In this document: positions 1-12,789 of the stretch, piece by piece
Layout: each line of letters starts with the position of its first letter
Position numbering within the stretch: the first letter of the stretch is position 1
Source: Ulota crispa
Taxonomy: Eukaryota; Streptophyta; Bryopsida; Orthotrichales; Orthotrichaceae
Assembly (NCBI GenBank): GCA_963920765.1
Contig: OY987242.1
Span: 11,806,789-11,870,788, forward strand
Reading direction: 5' to 3'
Length of the DNA stretch: 64,000 nucleotides
Notes under the pieces: model-generated
Told to the model about the DNA's origin: nothing
Seen by the model: only the letters and a program-made list of their open reading frames with translations
Database searches by the model: none
Translations under genes and position numbers: made by a program

Positions 1-3000
1 CTTGGTATTTGGTGATGTGAACAAGATTGTGCTTGAATTCTTCTGGGCAATCCTTCACAATTGTTTCAAATCTGCTTGAAGATGTTGTCAACATCTGCAA
101 TTTTTCACTCCTTTAATTGAAGTGCAAGGTTATGAAGGTGCTATACAAAAACAACACTTCTATGTATTCTCTTCAAGATTGCTCAACGCTAAGCTTTCCT
201 AGTATTTAGAAGCATTGCTTACCAAAACTCGCACTCCATGTGTAGCTAGATAGATAGATATTGCTCGGCCTAACTTGGAAGTAGCCCCAGTTAAAAAGAT
301 CTCATGTACATCTATAGGAAGTCCATTGAGAATGACGCCAGCCGTGAGCGTGTTGCCGTGACAAAGTCGCATTCTAAGGTTGGGTTGGCGCTTAAGGAAA
401 AGCAAGCCTCCTTCATTGAGCTCCTCCATCTTACAATCATGAATTTTGTCATGGCATTATTCATGTTTAGCACATTTTCTACCAAGTAGCCAATGTTGCA
501 TCTATAATTGGTCTATGAATTCATGGCAATACCCAAGCCATTTATAATTTAGAACATCAGCATTCTACAAAACTAGCAATCACAAAAACCTCCATGCCAG
601 TTCTGAATTCATGCATTGGAGCATATTAATTTTTGAGCGTGTGCTTACTTTGTTCAATGCACCAAGAGCAAGAACTTTGGTGCCCATCTTGTCGGCTTCA
701 ACAATAGCATTCTCAATCATCTTGTTGATGTTCTCCCGTCCATAGCCAATAAAATACTGCAAGTCCCCTCAATACATGATGTTGAATATATTAGTGCATG
801 AAAGAGTGTGGTGATGAATGTAGCAAAGACTGCTCTCATAGGGTGACCAAAGAGTTCAAGTAATACATCAAATGTCATGCTTGGCTAGTTATGGATAGTG
901 CAAAGTCTTCGAAAAAAAAGTACTGTTTCAAATAAAAGAGAAATTTGAAGTTTTGATCAGAACCCCTAAAATTTGTACAAAGATCCTAAATTAGGGTGAG
1001 TACATGTTTGGAAAAAGTAGGTCAATTCATGCTTGGAGAAATAGATCAAGAGAATGTACACAGTTTTGGATTATGTTTTGATCACCATACCCTTATATAG
1101 TCCACGTTTGTTTAAATATAAAATATTGTAAGAATGGAGGAAACATACGGCACAAAATTTGCTTCCAGAACCTCACTTGGAGTCGTTGGAGAGTCATGTA
1201 TGGAGAACCCAACGTCACATTGCTCATACAGATAGGAGAGGTGTGAGGACCACTAGTCGAATGACCACTCACTTAATTTCAGTGACCAAATTTCTCAAAA
1301 AACACGGGATAATTGGGTGGGAGAAAGACTTAGTGATTCGCAAATAGCATAATACAGTAAAAAGTGGGTTCATTGAGATGCTTGAAGGTCGAGATTGAGA
1401 ACAGGAGAAGCACACATCAGTTAAATATAGTTCTCACCTGGAATCCGAAGCGGGGCATGAGCCAGGTTTGAGCCGCGATGTCATCAACGCTGTATTCCGA
1501 GGCCATGAATGGAGTTCCGAACGCCCACAATGCAAGCACGATGGGGATGGTCATCGGTAAAAAGAGAGGAAAATACCACCGGTGCTGAAAAGCATTAGCA
1601 TGAAGCCCGATTAAGCCCGTACTTAAGTGCAACAGGGAATCATGCCCTAATGCATGCACAAGAAACACATGCTCTGGTGGTGGGGCAGCAGAAATTTCAG
1701 TGTGACCTGCAATCAACCCAACCACGAGCACATACAATCAGGTGATAAAGAGCTCTGTAACTCTAGCCTATCTGTGATCCAAGAGATCGACAGCAATTCG
1801 AACAGTTCCTGAGTGCATGGCTGCACCAGCGTCTATTACATACCTTGACGCACTCGTGCATGCTCTGAAGTTGTGGCCTTGTTGACGGTGCCCCCGAGGT
1901 AGTCGTAGAGTGGCATCGAGAAACAGTAATTAGTATTATGCTCCACTCCTTTGTGGTGTAGCGAATGATACCTGCGTTGGTTGAACCCATTCGATCCAGT
2001 GAGTTCCCACGTCATAGATATCGTAATCTACCAGCTATGGTATCAAAGTTCGGTGCAGCATCACTTGTCTCACTGGTCAATAGTTTCCCAAATGCATCGA
2101 AACTCATTTATTTATTAGTTTTGTGTACAGAAGTTCAGTTTTCAGTGCAAACATGATGTCATAGAGCGGTTTGAGGAGAGTGGTTCTCACGTTGGAGTGA
2201 TTACGAAATACTTGAGTGCAGGGAACAGCGTAAAAGCCCAGCTTGGTACAAACTCCCAGTTGCTATGTCCCACGGCTGAAACTAGATCTAAGAAGAGCCA
2301 GTAGCAATAGAACATCCCCACTGAAGCCATGCCCAAGAGGCCTGCCCCTACCACTGGAATGGAGACCAGCGAAGTGAATGCCAGCTGCTCCGCCATGGTC
2401 AGAGTAAATCCTGCGCACATGAAGAAGCAATCCATTATTACACCAATCAACACTACGTCACAATGCCAAGTCCTAGGGATCGTTCAAACCTCAATACAAT
2501 ATCATTATATTGATTTGGCAAAAAATTCTGGACACTGGCCATTTACAAAATCGCGCACCCTGAAGGCTGAAACGTAAATCTATGCCAATCCTGGTTTTTG
2601 AGAGCTTAGGGCAATGGAACATTACAACTTCCATGGTAGCACCAACATAACAAAATTGTTTATTTCAGCACCTGAAGTGGGTTCGGGAACTGATGTCGAA
2701 TGGTGGAGAGCGTGATGAGATTTGTACAAAGAGCCAGATTCATGAAGCATTCGGTGACCCCAGTAATAAACGTACTCAGTTGGTCCTGCGTGAAGCAGGA
2801 AGACACAGAGAGATCCTCGTCCATCCCACAGTGGCAGCTGCTCTTTGAACCCAGGAACCCATGTTACCAGACAAGCAGCCACTAGAAGCTGCAGAAGTAT
2901 CAAATCATCCCTGCAAAATTCCAATGAACACCATATTAGTTAAATTGGAAAAAACAGTACACTTTGGGACTTCTCAGGATTAAGTTGATCAACTTAATTT

Positions 3001-4137
3001 GAGCTCCACCGTTTTTTTTGTACACGTGCCCTCACCTGAGAGGAGGAATTCAGGAGGGAAAAAATCTTAGTGGCTCACACTGAATCTGATATTTCCAAAT
3101 CTTTTTGAGTTTACTGTGGAATACAAAATGGGACCCCTGTTTTTCCCAATTTATCTAATATGGTGTTAATGGACCTGATCATTTCCTCACTTCATTCTCT
3201 AACATACTCCTAGAAACAAAATCCTCGTTAAAACCACAGTGAGGCTTCCAAATTTTGCCAAAATCAAGATGCCCAAAGCCGACTGAATTTTCGTTCAAAT
3301 GTTCAAGGTGATGCCCAAAATGACCAAATTCGCCAATTCAATGAAAAACACCACTGTAATGAAAATTTCGCCTTACACCCTGGCACTGTCAACTGGCAAT
3401 ATCTACTACTAGAGTGAAAGAATGAACAATAATGAAAATTTCGCCTTAAACCCTGGCAAACTGGCAATATCTACTACTAGTGTGAAAGAATGAACAAAAT
3501 AAGCACCATGGTAGAGCTTCTGGATTTCGAAAGTACCAGTGGGCTTCTCTGTCCTTCTGTTCAAAGCTGCGGCATTCCTTCTGAATCTTGTGCTTCTTGA
3601 CGAGGCCGTGGAAACGCGTGGCGGTCGTCCACAGCTGAATGTGTACGTAACGGAGAGCCGACGCCAGCAGCAAATGGAACAACGGGCTCTCTAGCACGTT
3701 GCTACCCAGTATCACATTGTTGTATGCCACTTTCAGCATCATTGGAAAGAACAGGATTACATGCTGCACAGGTTTCAAATCAACACTTCAATTACACACT
3801 CAATATGACAAAGATCGAACAAAAAGTTTAGTACTACCTGCGCTAAAACTTTACACAGCCCTCTCTAATGACACTCCCGCAGGGGACACATGGGCTTCTA
3901 CTAGCACTAACACGTATGCTCCAGAAGAAATCGAGAATTCGACTGAAAGATTTTGAGTACATGCAGAGAATGTGTAATCACAGAGTGCGCCATTATAGAT
4001 TGTTGCATGTTTGATTTTCTTTCATAGCTGATCAAATATTGACATACTTCAAATAAGAGGGATTGTGCCAGGTTTACCTTAGATACTCCAAAAACCATCC
4101 CGAACTGCACCATCCGGGCATCAGAGCTCGTCCCCAT
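1..4137 (-). CDS. CER3: CER3/WAX2-like very-long-chain alkane (cuticular wax) biosynthesis protein, 3' partial
   Basis: Nine exons on the minus strand join in frame: 4137-4078, 3763-3537, 2910-2672, 2410-2191, 1971-1844, 1706-1438, 756-649, 429-223 and 94-1. All introns are GT-AG. They encode 517 residues before the window ends; the family is about 620-640 aa, so roughly the last 110 are missing. The first part is a membrane fatty-acid-hydroxylase-like domain with three histidine clusters: HRMLH (148-152), HHALHH (161-166) and HSLHH (251-255), plus GHSNWE between them. The WAX2 C-terminal domain follows, with [18 protein letters not shown] and [13 protein letters not shown]. These C-terminal motifs match CER3 better than CER1. 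In Arabidopsis, CER3 works with CER1 in the ER to turn very-long-chain acyl-CoA into alkanes for the cuticle. The start is chosen because exon 1 is exactly 20 codons, as in Arabidopsis CER1, and an in-frame stop lies upstream. The MEELNEGG exon uses a plain TGTAAG acceptor. Confidence 0.92.
2927..3167. mobile_element. 4-bp-TSD MITE (AACACCATATT family) in intron 2 of the CER3-like gene
   Basis: This is a 241-bp element with terminal inverted repeats starting AACACCATATTAG and a subterminal TAAATTGGGAAAA. It is flanked by the 4-bp direct repeat AATG (2923-2926 and 3168-3171). Its interior holds the family core CTCACCTGAGAGGAGGAATT. It lies 16 nt from the first base of exon 3 (2910), so it occupies the usual branch-point zone of the intron. 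Confidence 0.85.
3358..3497. repeat. Tandem duplication, about 73-bp period, in intron 2 of the CER3-like gene
   Basis: Two adjacent direct copies begin AATGAAAATTTCGCCTTA and end GTGAAAGAATGAACAA. The second copy lacks about 6 bases in the middle. The block ends about 40 nt from the 5' splice site of the intron. Confidence 0.8.
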
Positions 4138-4244
4138 TGCCGAGGATGGTGCGAAGTAGACCAGCTAGCTAGTCTTTCTCCTCCAGATCGGGGTACTTCT
4201 TCGATCAAAGGAGAATACTATTTTCCAGCTCAACAAATTCTGGT

Positions 4245-4253
4245 CTTATAAGT
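4245..4253 (-). promoter_or_regulatory. Possible TATA box of the CER3-like gene
   Basis: The minus strand reads CTTATAAGA about 108 nt upstream of the predicted start codon. Position and sequence suit a plant TATA box followed by a short leader. No transcription start evidence is available. Confidence 0.4.
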
Positions 4254-4482
4254 TTCACGGTTCATGCATCAAGATGGATCAGTTATTCAGGTAGCAGCAA
4301 GTAACACAATTTTCCGGCCAGGTTAGCCCGATCCATTGCTATCAACGCTGTAAGGAATCAGACCCTCACCCAACAATGTCTTTAGAACGTCGTTTTCGTT
4401 AAATTGGCCGATTTTCACGATACTGGCACTTTTCAATGCGCCCTCTGAATCTTAGATCTACAGTAGTACCAGATTGCAGTCT

Positions 4483-4740
4483 GCAATCTTATGAGGTAAA
4501 TTGGGAAAACGAAAGGACCATTTTGTACTCCACCTTAATTTCACATCAGTAAATGACATGTAGGCATAGCTATTGCTAAAAGTTGTTATTATTGAAGTTC
4601 TTGGATGCAATCACTGAAATTTCATTGTTGTACAAGAAAATACAGGCTTGTTTTTATGTGATATGTTAGTATATACATAATGACAGAAATAGTGAAAGTT
4701 TTAGAATGTACTTTTTTCCCAATTTACCTAATATGGTGTT
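4483..4740. mobile_element. Degenerate AACACCATATT-family MITE upstream of the CER3-like gene
   Basis: The right end is intact (CCTAATATGGTGTT at 4727-4740). The left end keeps only GGTAAATTGGGAAAA and the following CATTTTGTACTCCACC core. The middle differs from other copies, and no matching target duplication is visible. Confidence 0.55.
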
Positions 4741-4745
4741 TAGGG

Positions 4746-5070
4746 CTCAGACAAGTGGTACATAACATTCAGTAGCAGTCAGTCTGACTGTCCTCCCTCC
4801 AACTGAAGAGTGTGGAATATTCCACACCCATCAGTAGCTAAGAGGACACTTGGTTGAATTTGTCAGAGAGTCTATGAAAGAGAGGCTTAGTTTAGTGCAC
4901 ATACATCGATGTAAGGTCCAGCCATGTCAAAAAATATTTTAAAAAAAAAACTTTTTTTTTTTTTTTTTTTTCATGATGAAGTTTGTGGATAATACCTGAA
5001 GAGAGGGAAAGGCAACCTCTCTTCAGGCTACTGAATGTTATGTATGTCCCAATTCTGGCTGTCTGAATCG
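4746..5070. mobile_element. Foldback inverted-repeat element
   Basis: ACATAACATTCAGTAGC near 4755 is repeated inverted as GCTACTGAATGTTATGT near 5027, with CAGACA/TGTCTG outside the arms. An inner perfect 12-bp hairpin (CCTGAAGAGAGG and its complement, 4995-5027) sits at the right end. A 22-nt T run lies inside. No coding capacity is seen. Confidence 0.5.
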
Positions 5071-7950
5071 TGCCAATTTAAGGGATTTGACAAAATAGAA
5101 AGTCTGTGAAAATTCACGCAGAGCGCCAGAACCGTCATGAAAGATGCAATCGAAGTGGCAAGCAGTAATACACCAGGGTACCATTCAAGTTGTGTGGCTG
5201 GTGGCAATCAAGTGAAAGTGCGCTTTGGGGTGGGTCTTGCAAAGGACCTACCCATCAGCGTCGCCGCTACAGATGTATACGATTAGTCTGAAAAACGGTT
5301 GACGGATCATGACAGTAAAGGTTGAAAACCCTTCTCTACCTGTCCAATTCCCCTTTCATTAACTCCTGAGAGTACGTGCTTTCCCACGCCAACGTTGAAT
5401 GTGCAGAACCAAGTTTACCCCAGGAAGCAGTGAACCTAAATGCGGTTTTCACAATTAGCTCAAGTGGCCCAAAATATGAACTCTGCAAGGAAATACCTCA
5501 AATTTTAACACAAGTGTCCACATTTTTTTTGGTTGGAGTAAAATTTGGGTTCAATGTGTTTAATTCAGACGGAAATGGCCGAAATGCTGTATTCCATTCC
5601 CGGTCCCAGAATCTTGACCTCTGTGAAGATACATGCCACTATTTTGGCTCATGAATTTCTCCGATTTATCGAAATGGGCATTGCAAGTTTTGGCAAGTAG
5701 AGTCGCATTTGAGAACAGTGCACGGAAGAAGCCACTGCAGTAGCACTCGCTATCTGTGTCGACGTTGAGCAAACTACCCCCAACAGACCCGTCATTAAAG
5801 TGGGGCAATGGCCACAGGTATTCTTCTACTGCGTTGAAATTCTGTAGCCCTGTTCACATGGCGGCTACGGCCCTGCAGGCATTTTGATCGGGGTCGGTGG
5901 TCCCACTTCTCTAGATGGTGTTTCGTTTCTCTACCACATACCATTCTCGTCGTTTTCTGCCTCATTTCCACTTTGCCAATTTACCATTCGTGATCTCCAT
6001 AGATCCCATTTCTGTGCAAAAGGAAGTCGCTCTTCAGAGAAGGAGAGGCATGTTTATTTTCATATCATGGGAAGTTTAACCCTGAAGCCTTGAAGTTCAA
6101 GATCCTACAAATCCAATTGAATTTCAATATGTACTAATGATCTGACAATGACAGCTGAAAATCTTCAAAAATGCCTTATAAAAGCAAAAAAAGTACACTA
6201 TTTAGGGGCTGATGGTTTGTGCCAAAGCAGCACAATGCATTCCCCAAGTGGCTTACAACAAAAGTTCTTTATTTCTCATTCAGCTTAAATAAATACCTCT
6301 TGCTCAAGATAACCAAGACTCTGTTTATTGTACCCCCAAAAATCTTTTGTTTTCATTCTATCTCCTTAGATCTACCAAAAAGTGCAGACATGGTTGTTCT
6401 TGTCTTCTTGAAAGTGTAGATTTGGACGCTCTTGATTGAGCAAAATAACTTGGAGTTAAATGCACTCTGCCAAGTATTTTCTAGAGCTTGTTGATCTATT
6501 ACCAAGCACATTTCACCAATGGTTGTGATTCTTTGTCAACAAGGTTTATAAAATTTGGAGTCGTAAGCAGATATTTTGTGAGGTTGAAAAATGTCATTTA
6601 AATGTTTAATGCAAGAGTACAGAACTAGAGATAGAGACCAAAACCAACTGACAGATTTGCACTGTCCAAGTGCGGAACATTCTCCAATGGGTGTCTACTT
6701 ATGCCAGTATACAAGTGCACGCTTATGGAAACATGGTGGCTTTTGGATTAGTAGGGTGTTCATGTCTGCTTTAGGGTTTCTTATGCTTCTCCGGTTCTCC
6801 CTACTAATCTAGCTTATAATTTTGGGGGTCCAGAAGGTTCAATTGCTTTGAACCATTGTCCCCCTCTCTTTTTATTGTTCCAGTTTCTCAGAACTGTGGT
6901 TCTTTTTGAAGCTTTTGCATACTTGTTTGCCACGTGTAATGGTTTTTGCAAAACAGCGGTAGATCATTAATTTAAACTCGGTCATATTTAAGGCTGAAAT
7001 TTGGTTTTCTAAATTCACACATGCAGTCAAAATAAGTAGACATCTGGCTACAGCCTATGTGAAAACCTTCATGGTGTTAACTTTGAAATTTTCAGCAAAT
7101 TTTGCAATGCATTTAGCCACTTGAGATACTTACAAAAGGTAGCATTTGGGACCATTGCTGCAAGCTTGCAATAGTGCAGTCCTTGCTCTAGTCTCGTTTG
7201 AAAAGATTTCTCTAAGGTAGGTACAGTATACCATACCCGAGCGTTTAAGGATTTTGGGCAGCGTTATTTTAGTGTCGAAATTTTGCCAGCTGTGACAAAA
7301 TTTGGCCAATAGAGGATCTTCCCTTCAAATTGAATCTAATCTCACTAGGACAGCAAAGCAGTCATTGTCGCTTTAAAAAAACATTGGTTTGGGGGTACCG
7401 CATGGTCTTGGAAAATTCAGGAAAAAGATCCATAGCGTTAGCATTTCAACAAGTTATCATGGAACGTCATTTTTGTGAAAAAAGTATTGTGAAATATTTT
7501 ACATTTAAGGGTAAATATATAGTACATAGGACCCTAAAAGCAACTATAGATTAATAGTGAAAGTGCTTGGATGTATTCCTATAACGGAAGTTGTTCTTTC
7601 CATAACATGCACTTGATGGTCCCAATCCCAACTCTCCCAAACCAACTTAGCAAGTGACTTGTGGCAGGATGCACTTGTGTAAGTTGCATTCATAGTTCCA
7701 CTTTTGGTTCACGGTGTAGAGTGAACACCTCAAAAGTAAGGTGCAAAATTGGGAGCTGCTTGGGCTGAATAGGTAGGATTACCTTAATCATGTTTCAGTG
7801 GCTAGCACAGGAAGGACACCCAATTAGTTTTTAAAGCATCCTAGTCAACAATGCAAAATTTTATGTAAATTGTCAGCTTCATTGGACAATGTATAAATTG
7901 CTTAACCACTACTAAACCAACTTTCATCATCATTGGAGTTTCAAAGTGTC
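5071..7950. other. Intergenic stretch with no recognised gene
   Basis: Only short ORFs with no family resemblance, AT-rich, no clear repeats detected by eye. Confidence 0.5.
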
Positions 7951-8862
7951 TTAACCCTTTAAGGACCACGCGACCATATTTTGGTCGCTGGGAGTGGTTT
8001 TTGGCATGTAGGTTGAAATTGCTCAATAATTTGGAATTTGGTCTTGAAGTATGCATGTGATCACAAGAATTTTACTTCCATCTGAACAAATAACAATGCA
8101 ATTGGGTATGTGAGTTGATAAATAATGGTGTTTATATGGCATGGCTTCAAAATACGTATCCAATTTTTGTCAAAGATGGGTCAAAGCAACAACACAATAC
8201 ATCAAGTATGCAAGATGAATGTCAAATTTCAATTGCACAATTCTAAAAAAATTCAAATTGCTTAAGAAATATGCTTGTATTTTTCATATACGGTAGTAGT
8301 ATAATTGTAGTATTTGAAGATCTACTGAAATGCTATTGTTATTTTGGCTTTAAAATTTGTCATCCTACATTTAAGGCCAATTCTTGATTGTTTTTACCAA
8401 TTGGATTTTTGAGAATAATTATCAAATTTCTTGTAGAACCATTTTAGGGTAGCAAAGATAGTGGGTTTTTGATCCTTTTTGTCCACTTAGCTACACCTTG
8501 TGATTGCTATTTTTGTTTATTTTGTGTGAAACTAGTCTTGTTGGAAAGGTGGGAAACCCTGCTTTCTAGAAATGTAAGGCTCTTCTCAATCAAAGCTTGC
8601 ATGAAAGGTTAACATTAAAAACTGAACAAGAATGAAACACAATAGATTTTCCCCATATGGCTCATTCAATCATTATAATATTTCACCTCCAACAGTAGAT
8701 CTAGCTGAAATTTTGGTGCTTTTCAATAAACAAGGTGTACTTCCCATTTATACGACTGGATTATTGAAAATGGGTCCATATTTGAATAAATTCCAAATCT
8801 AAGCTTACAGGCCCTGTTTTCAGTGGATTCTATGAAAATGGGTGTGGTCGTTAAAGGGTTAA
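7951..8862. mobile_element. TTAA-flanked TIR element, 912 bp (long subfamily, copy 1)
   Basis: The left end is TTAACCCTTTAAGGACCAC and the right end GTGGTCGTTAAAGGGTTAA. Just inside the left end is the palindrome GCGACCATATTTTGGTCGC. There is no long ORF. A second copy lies in opposite orientation at 27355-28279 and matches over nearly the whole length. Confidence 0.85.
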
Positions 8863-9266
8863 CTATCTCCCATCCATTGCTAACCTTGATTTTTTCATTT
8901 CATATATCATTTTATTCACGTGTAGGAAGTTTCCTACATAATTCAGATTTTTCACAAAAAACATATAACACTGCCATTTCACAAAACAACATTAATCATC
9001 ATTGTTGCATGATCTTGTGCTAAACTTCTTGCATCCAGCATAACAAAACTATCCGCACAGGCAAAATTCAAGTCTTCTCATGAGAAACTTAAATGATTTG
9101 TGCACTCAGCAAGGTACATCAGAGTGTAAACATGAGTTCTCTTGCTTGAGAATACAAAGAAAGATAATTTGTGTTAATCTTGAAATTGCTTTAAGATATC
9201 AAAAACATTCTGTTGTTAGAACACTCAAAGGATAAAAGAAATGTAGCTCTAAAATGTACAAAGTTT

Positions 9267-9500
9267 TTAACCCTTAAAGGACTAAGTGTGCCGCTACAAC
9301 CAATACAATACGGGATATTTTTCTTGTATTTGGAATGGATCCACACCTTTACTACATTTGAGATCAACAAAAAAGTTGGAGAATAGATCAAAGCAATTCT
9401 AGTGAGCTACTTGAGATCCCAAATTAAAAAATTTTACAGGTAGCAAATACTGATTATACGGCAGCGTATATACCATGCCCTATGGTCCTTTAAGGGTTAA
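9267..9500. mobile_element. TTAA-flanked MITE, 234-bp subfamily, copy 1
   Basis: Ends are TTAACCCTTAAAGGACTAAG and GGTCCTTTAAGGGTTAA. It shares TTGGAATGGATCCACA and GAGATCCCAAATTAAAA with the copies at 43283 and 46533. Non-coding. Confidence 0.85.
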
Positions 9501-10505
9501 ACAAGCTATTGTTCAAATCTTCATAGTTTTTCTAGTGCTTGATGCCTAAGGTTTGAACATCCATTATTTGGATCTATCAAGATTTTATTTTGTTGTTTTC
9601 TGAATTTTAATTTGGAAGGCATTATGCTTAATTTGGGTTCTTTTCATACTACTTTAATTTAAAATCTGATTAAATTTATTTATGGGAAAGATTAGACATT
9701 CAAGCCTATTTAATATACCCTCTTTTTATATTGCATCATTTGTTCTTTCACCAAAATCATAAGCAAATGGGTATATATTTCAATCATAATTATTTTGTAT
9801 AATCTCATTATTTCTCTATTATTTCATAAGAAATATACAGATTAGTGATGATAAGGTAATTATATAACAAAGTTCTAAGTCACCTTTTTTGCTCTTGCAA
9901 TCTCATTTTTTAAGAACTAATGTTACATTTACGTGAAACACAATATTATCTTAAATTCACAATTCACAATGCTAGAAAATATACAAAATTACAAAAAATT
10001 GAACTCTTATGCTAATGCATTAAAGAAGTAATTATTTGTATGACCTAAAAGAAAAATTTAAAGAAAAGAGGTTGCCAAAACCATTTAATCATAATATTTA
10101 ATGGAAAAATCTCATGGCATGTTGGCATGTAAAAGCCGCATATGTGACATTTTTGCAAATCCAAGATAAATCAATCAAAGTGACAAGGTAAATTACATTA
10201 TAATTTATGGAGAACAATGCTCATATTAGTATTACACACAAATATAAACAATATCTTTTTGTGCATGTGAATAACCATATCCATAAGTTACAAAATTGAA
10301 TTTGAACAACTCAATAGATCACATTCAAATGTGACACATCTCACAAAAACAATGTTTTAAAGTACATTGATAATTAAATTATACGTCTAAGATACTACAA
10401 TAAAAATCCATTGCACTCTACTTAGGCTAAACGCTAAAGCACAAACCAGACATGTAGGCCTACTATTGAATACCTACAAACTAATGACCTTACTTTTGTC
10501 CTTTA
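9501..10505. other. Intergenic, very AT-rich, nothing recognised
   Basis: No ORF of note and no clear repeat structure. Confidence 0.5.
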
Positions 10506-11432
10506 TTAACCCCTAAACGACCATGGCCTTTATTTTGTCAAAAGATACTCAAAACTATCATCTCTATGGTAAAGAGTAAATAAGTTTGAAAATCAAGCAT
10601 TTTGCATATCTGACTATAGGATCTTGTGCTAAACTACTATAAGAATGTGTCATACAAGACTCAAGAACTTTGACCACACATATTGGAAAATATATGCATT
10701 TAAAGTGCAAAAGAAAACTTTTTTTGCACCTTGCTTGATTAGATCTTTTAACTTTGAACATTTTTAACTTAAAATTTTTGTACCACAGAGTTTGGAATTC
10801 TATTTTTGCATGGTGGGAAGTTGAGTTGGGAATCTTGGGAAAATATTTAAAAAAAGAATACCTATTTTTCATTCTTAAAAAAACATTAGGTTGATAGAAG
10901 GTATGAGATTGAACAAAAACTTAAATTGCTAATAACCTTGCAATGGAATTGAAACGCAATAATCCCAATGGTGAGATTGTTCTAGAAAGAAAATTTCACC
11001 CATTCCAATAATTTTTTTTGAAAAAATGTTAAACTTGCATTCAAAAATGAAGTTTATAAGTTATTTTTGTAAGAAGATGCTTGAGTTGCCCAAAAAACAA
11101 GATTGTCCATAACTTTCTCATAACTAGTCTAAATGGAATGAATCAAAGCTTCAGATGTGGATAAAGATATAATCAATAAGAAAAAAGAATTAAAAAAAAT
11201 TCAAGTTTTTATAAGAATTTTTTTTGCTGCCCCTAGTCCCCAAATTTGTACTTATTTGGGCATAACTTTTGCTCCTTGGCATCAATTGGAATTAAAATTA
11301 TACTCCCCAAAAGCTATTGTGTTTTTATATATTCAAAAAAAATTCAAAAAATTAGGACAAAAATTGAGGCCGTAGGTACCTACCCAAAATCCCATTTGTC
11401 CCCCGTAGGGACAATGGTCCTTTAGGGGTTAA
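10506..11432. mobile_element. TTAA-flanked TIR element, 927 bp
   Basis: Begins TTAACCCCTAAACGACCA and ends GGTCCTTTAGGGGTTAA. The right-end subterminal palindrome is TTGTCCCCCGTAGGGACAA. The right half resembles the left end of the 1.0-1.25-kb subfamily in inverted orientation. The left interior is different. Confidence 0.75.
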
Positions 11433-11531
11433 AACCAATGGAGTTTAGTCCATATATTTTGGACCTAAGCATAAGCACAATTCATTTCATAGTGGAATCC
11501 ATTATATATAGTAAGCAAAATGTCAATTTTG

Positions 11532-12789
11532 TTAACCCCTACAGGACCACTGTCCTTTTGGGGGATAAATGGGATTTTGGGCGTCTACCTTTAATTAAGC
11601 TGTTTTGTGTGATTTTTTGAAACTTTTATTGGAGGTGGGGAATTTAGAGATTTACGCAGGCATCTAAATTTTTCTTCATTTTGACATTTGACAAAGAAGT
11701 TATGCAAGGATTTAATAAAATTTGGGGAGGATTGCTTGTACGGGTAGCCCAAAAAACTTCTTTAGAATTCACAATTTTTTTAAAGAAAATTTTGAAATTG
11801 GTCTTTAGATTTTTTTTTTTACGTGCAAAGCTTTGAATCATTCAATTTCAATCAATGACATGAAAATTATGAGGATTTTTTGTTTGCAGGTAGTTATGGA
11901 TTCTTTACTCAAAAACAAACTTTGAAGTCTTTTATTTTACTCAATTTTCATTATTTCGGAAAAATAACAAAATGAAAGGAAGTAGATTGTATATTAAACA
12001 TTATAGCCATTGGGATTTGCATCTTTCCATTTCAATAATTAAATTCTTAACAATTCAGTGTTTTGACTCATTCTCTACTTCTTCTTACTACTTTCTTCCC
12101 ATGTGTTGTATAAGGTAGGAACATCCATCCTCGTGAGGGTCCCCATAACCATCACCTCTCAAATCTTGGAAAATATGTGGAAGCAAATAGATGTATTGAC
12201 AAGGATGTACAACATGTGAACATGAAATGGCTTAGTGTTGGATATGGGTGCAATGGCAATTTGTTGTTTAAATAATACATAGTTTATTCTCATGGTATCC
12301 AAATTATACATTCAAAAGTGCAAACTCATCATTTTTTTGTTGCTAATAGGATCCTATAATTTGCTAGATGTTTATTAATTATCATCATGTTCAAAACCCT
12401 TAAACTCACGCTTATAGGTGTTCCTACCTTAGTTCCAATTGATTTGAAAATTCTCTGGCATATACCTAACTTGATCTCCTATATGGTAAATTAAAAGCAC
12501 AACTTTGGATAGAGCAATTTTTTTCATGTAAGAGTGGTCAAAGGCTTTTGAAATTAACTGACAGTAGGGAAAACAAACTTTTCCCTTTACTTCAAATGTA
12601 AATATCTCCCTTCTCTCCATCTAGATTCTAGTATGACCTAATTACTTTTCCACAAGTACCTCTTCTAGTCTAAGGCAAGATCTCACAATCAGATTTCCAA
12701 AAAAAAATGGACCTTCTTATTCATCCTCTAAAAGTAGCAATTTTCAAGGCTTTTGGCAAAAAAAAAGGGCTTGGTCCTTTAGGGGTTAA
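11532..12789. mobile_element. TTAA-flanked TIR element, 1.26 kb (X subfamily, copy 1)
   Basis: Starts TTAACCCCTACAGGACCA and ends GGTCCTTTAGGGGTTAA. It shares GAAACTTTTATTG near the left end and the AATATCTCNCTTCTCTNCAT region near the right end with copies at 38621, 44970, 59030 and 60489. It has no intact ORF. Confidence 0.8.

Noticed and set aside
3446..3778. 110-codon ORF starting MKPVQHVIL as a separate gene
   Set aside because: It is exon 2 of the CER3-like gene with intron sequence at both ends.
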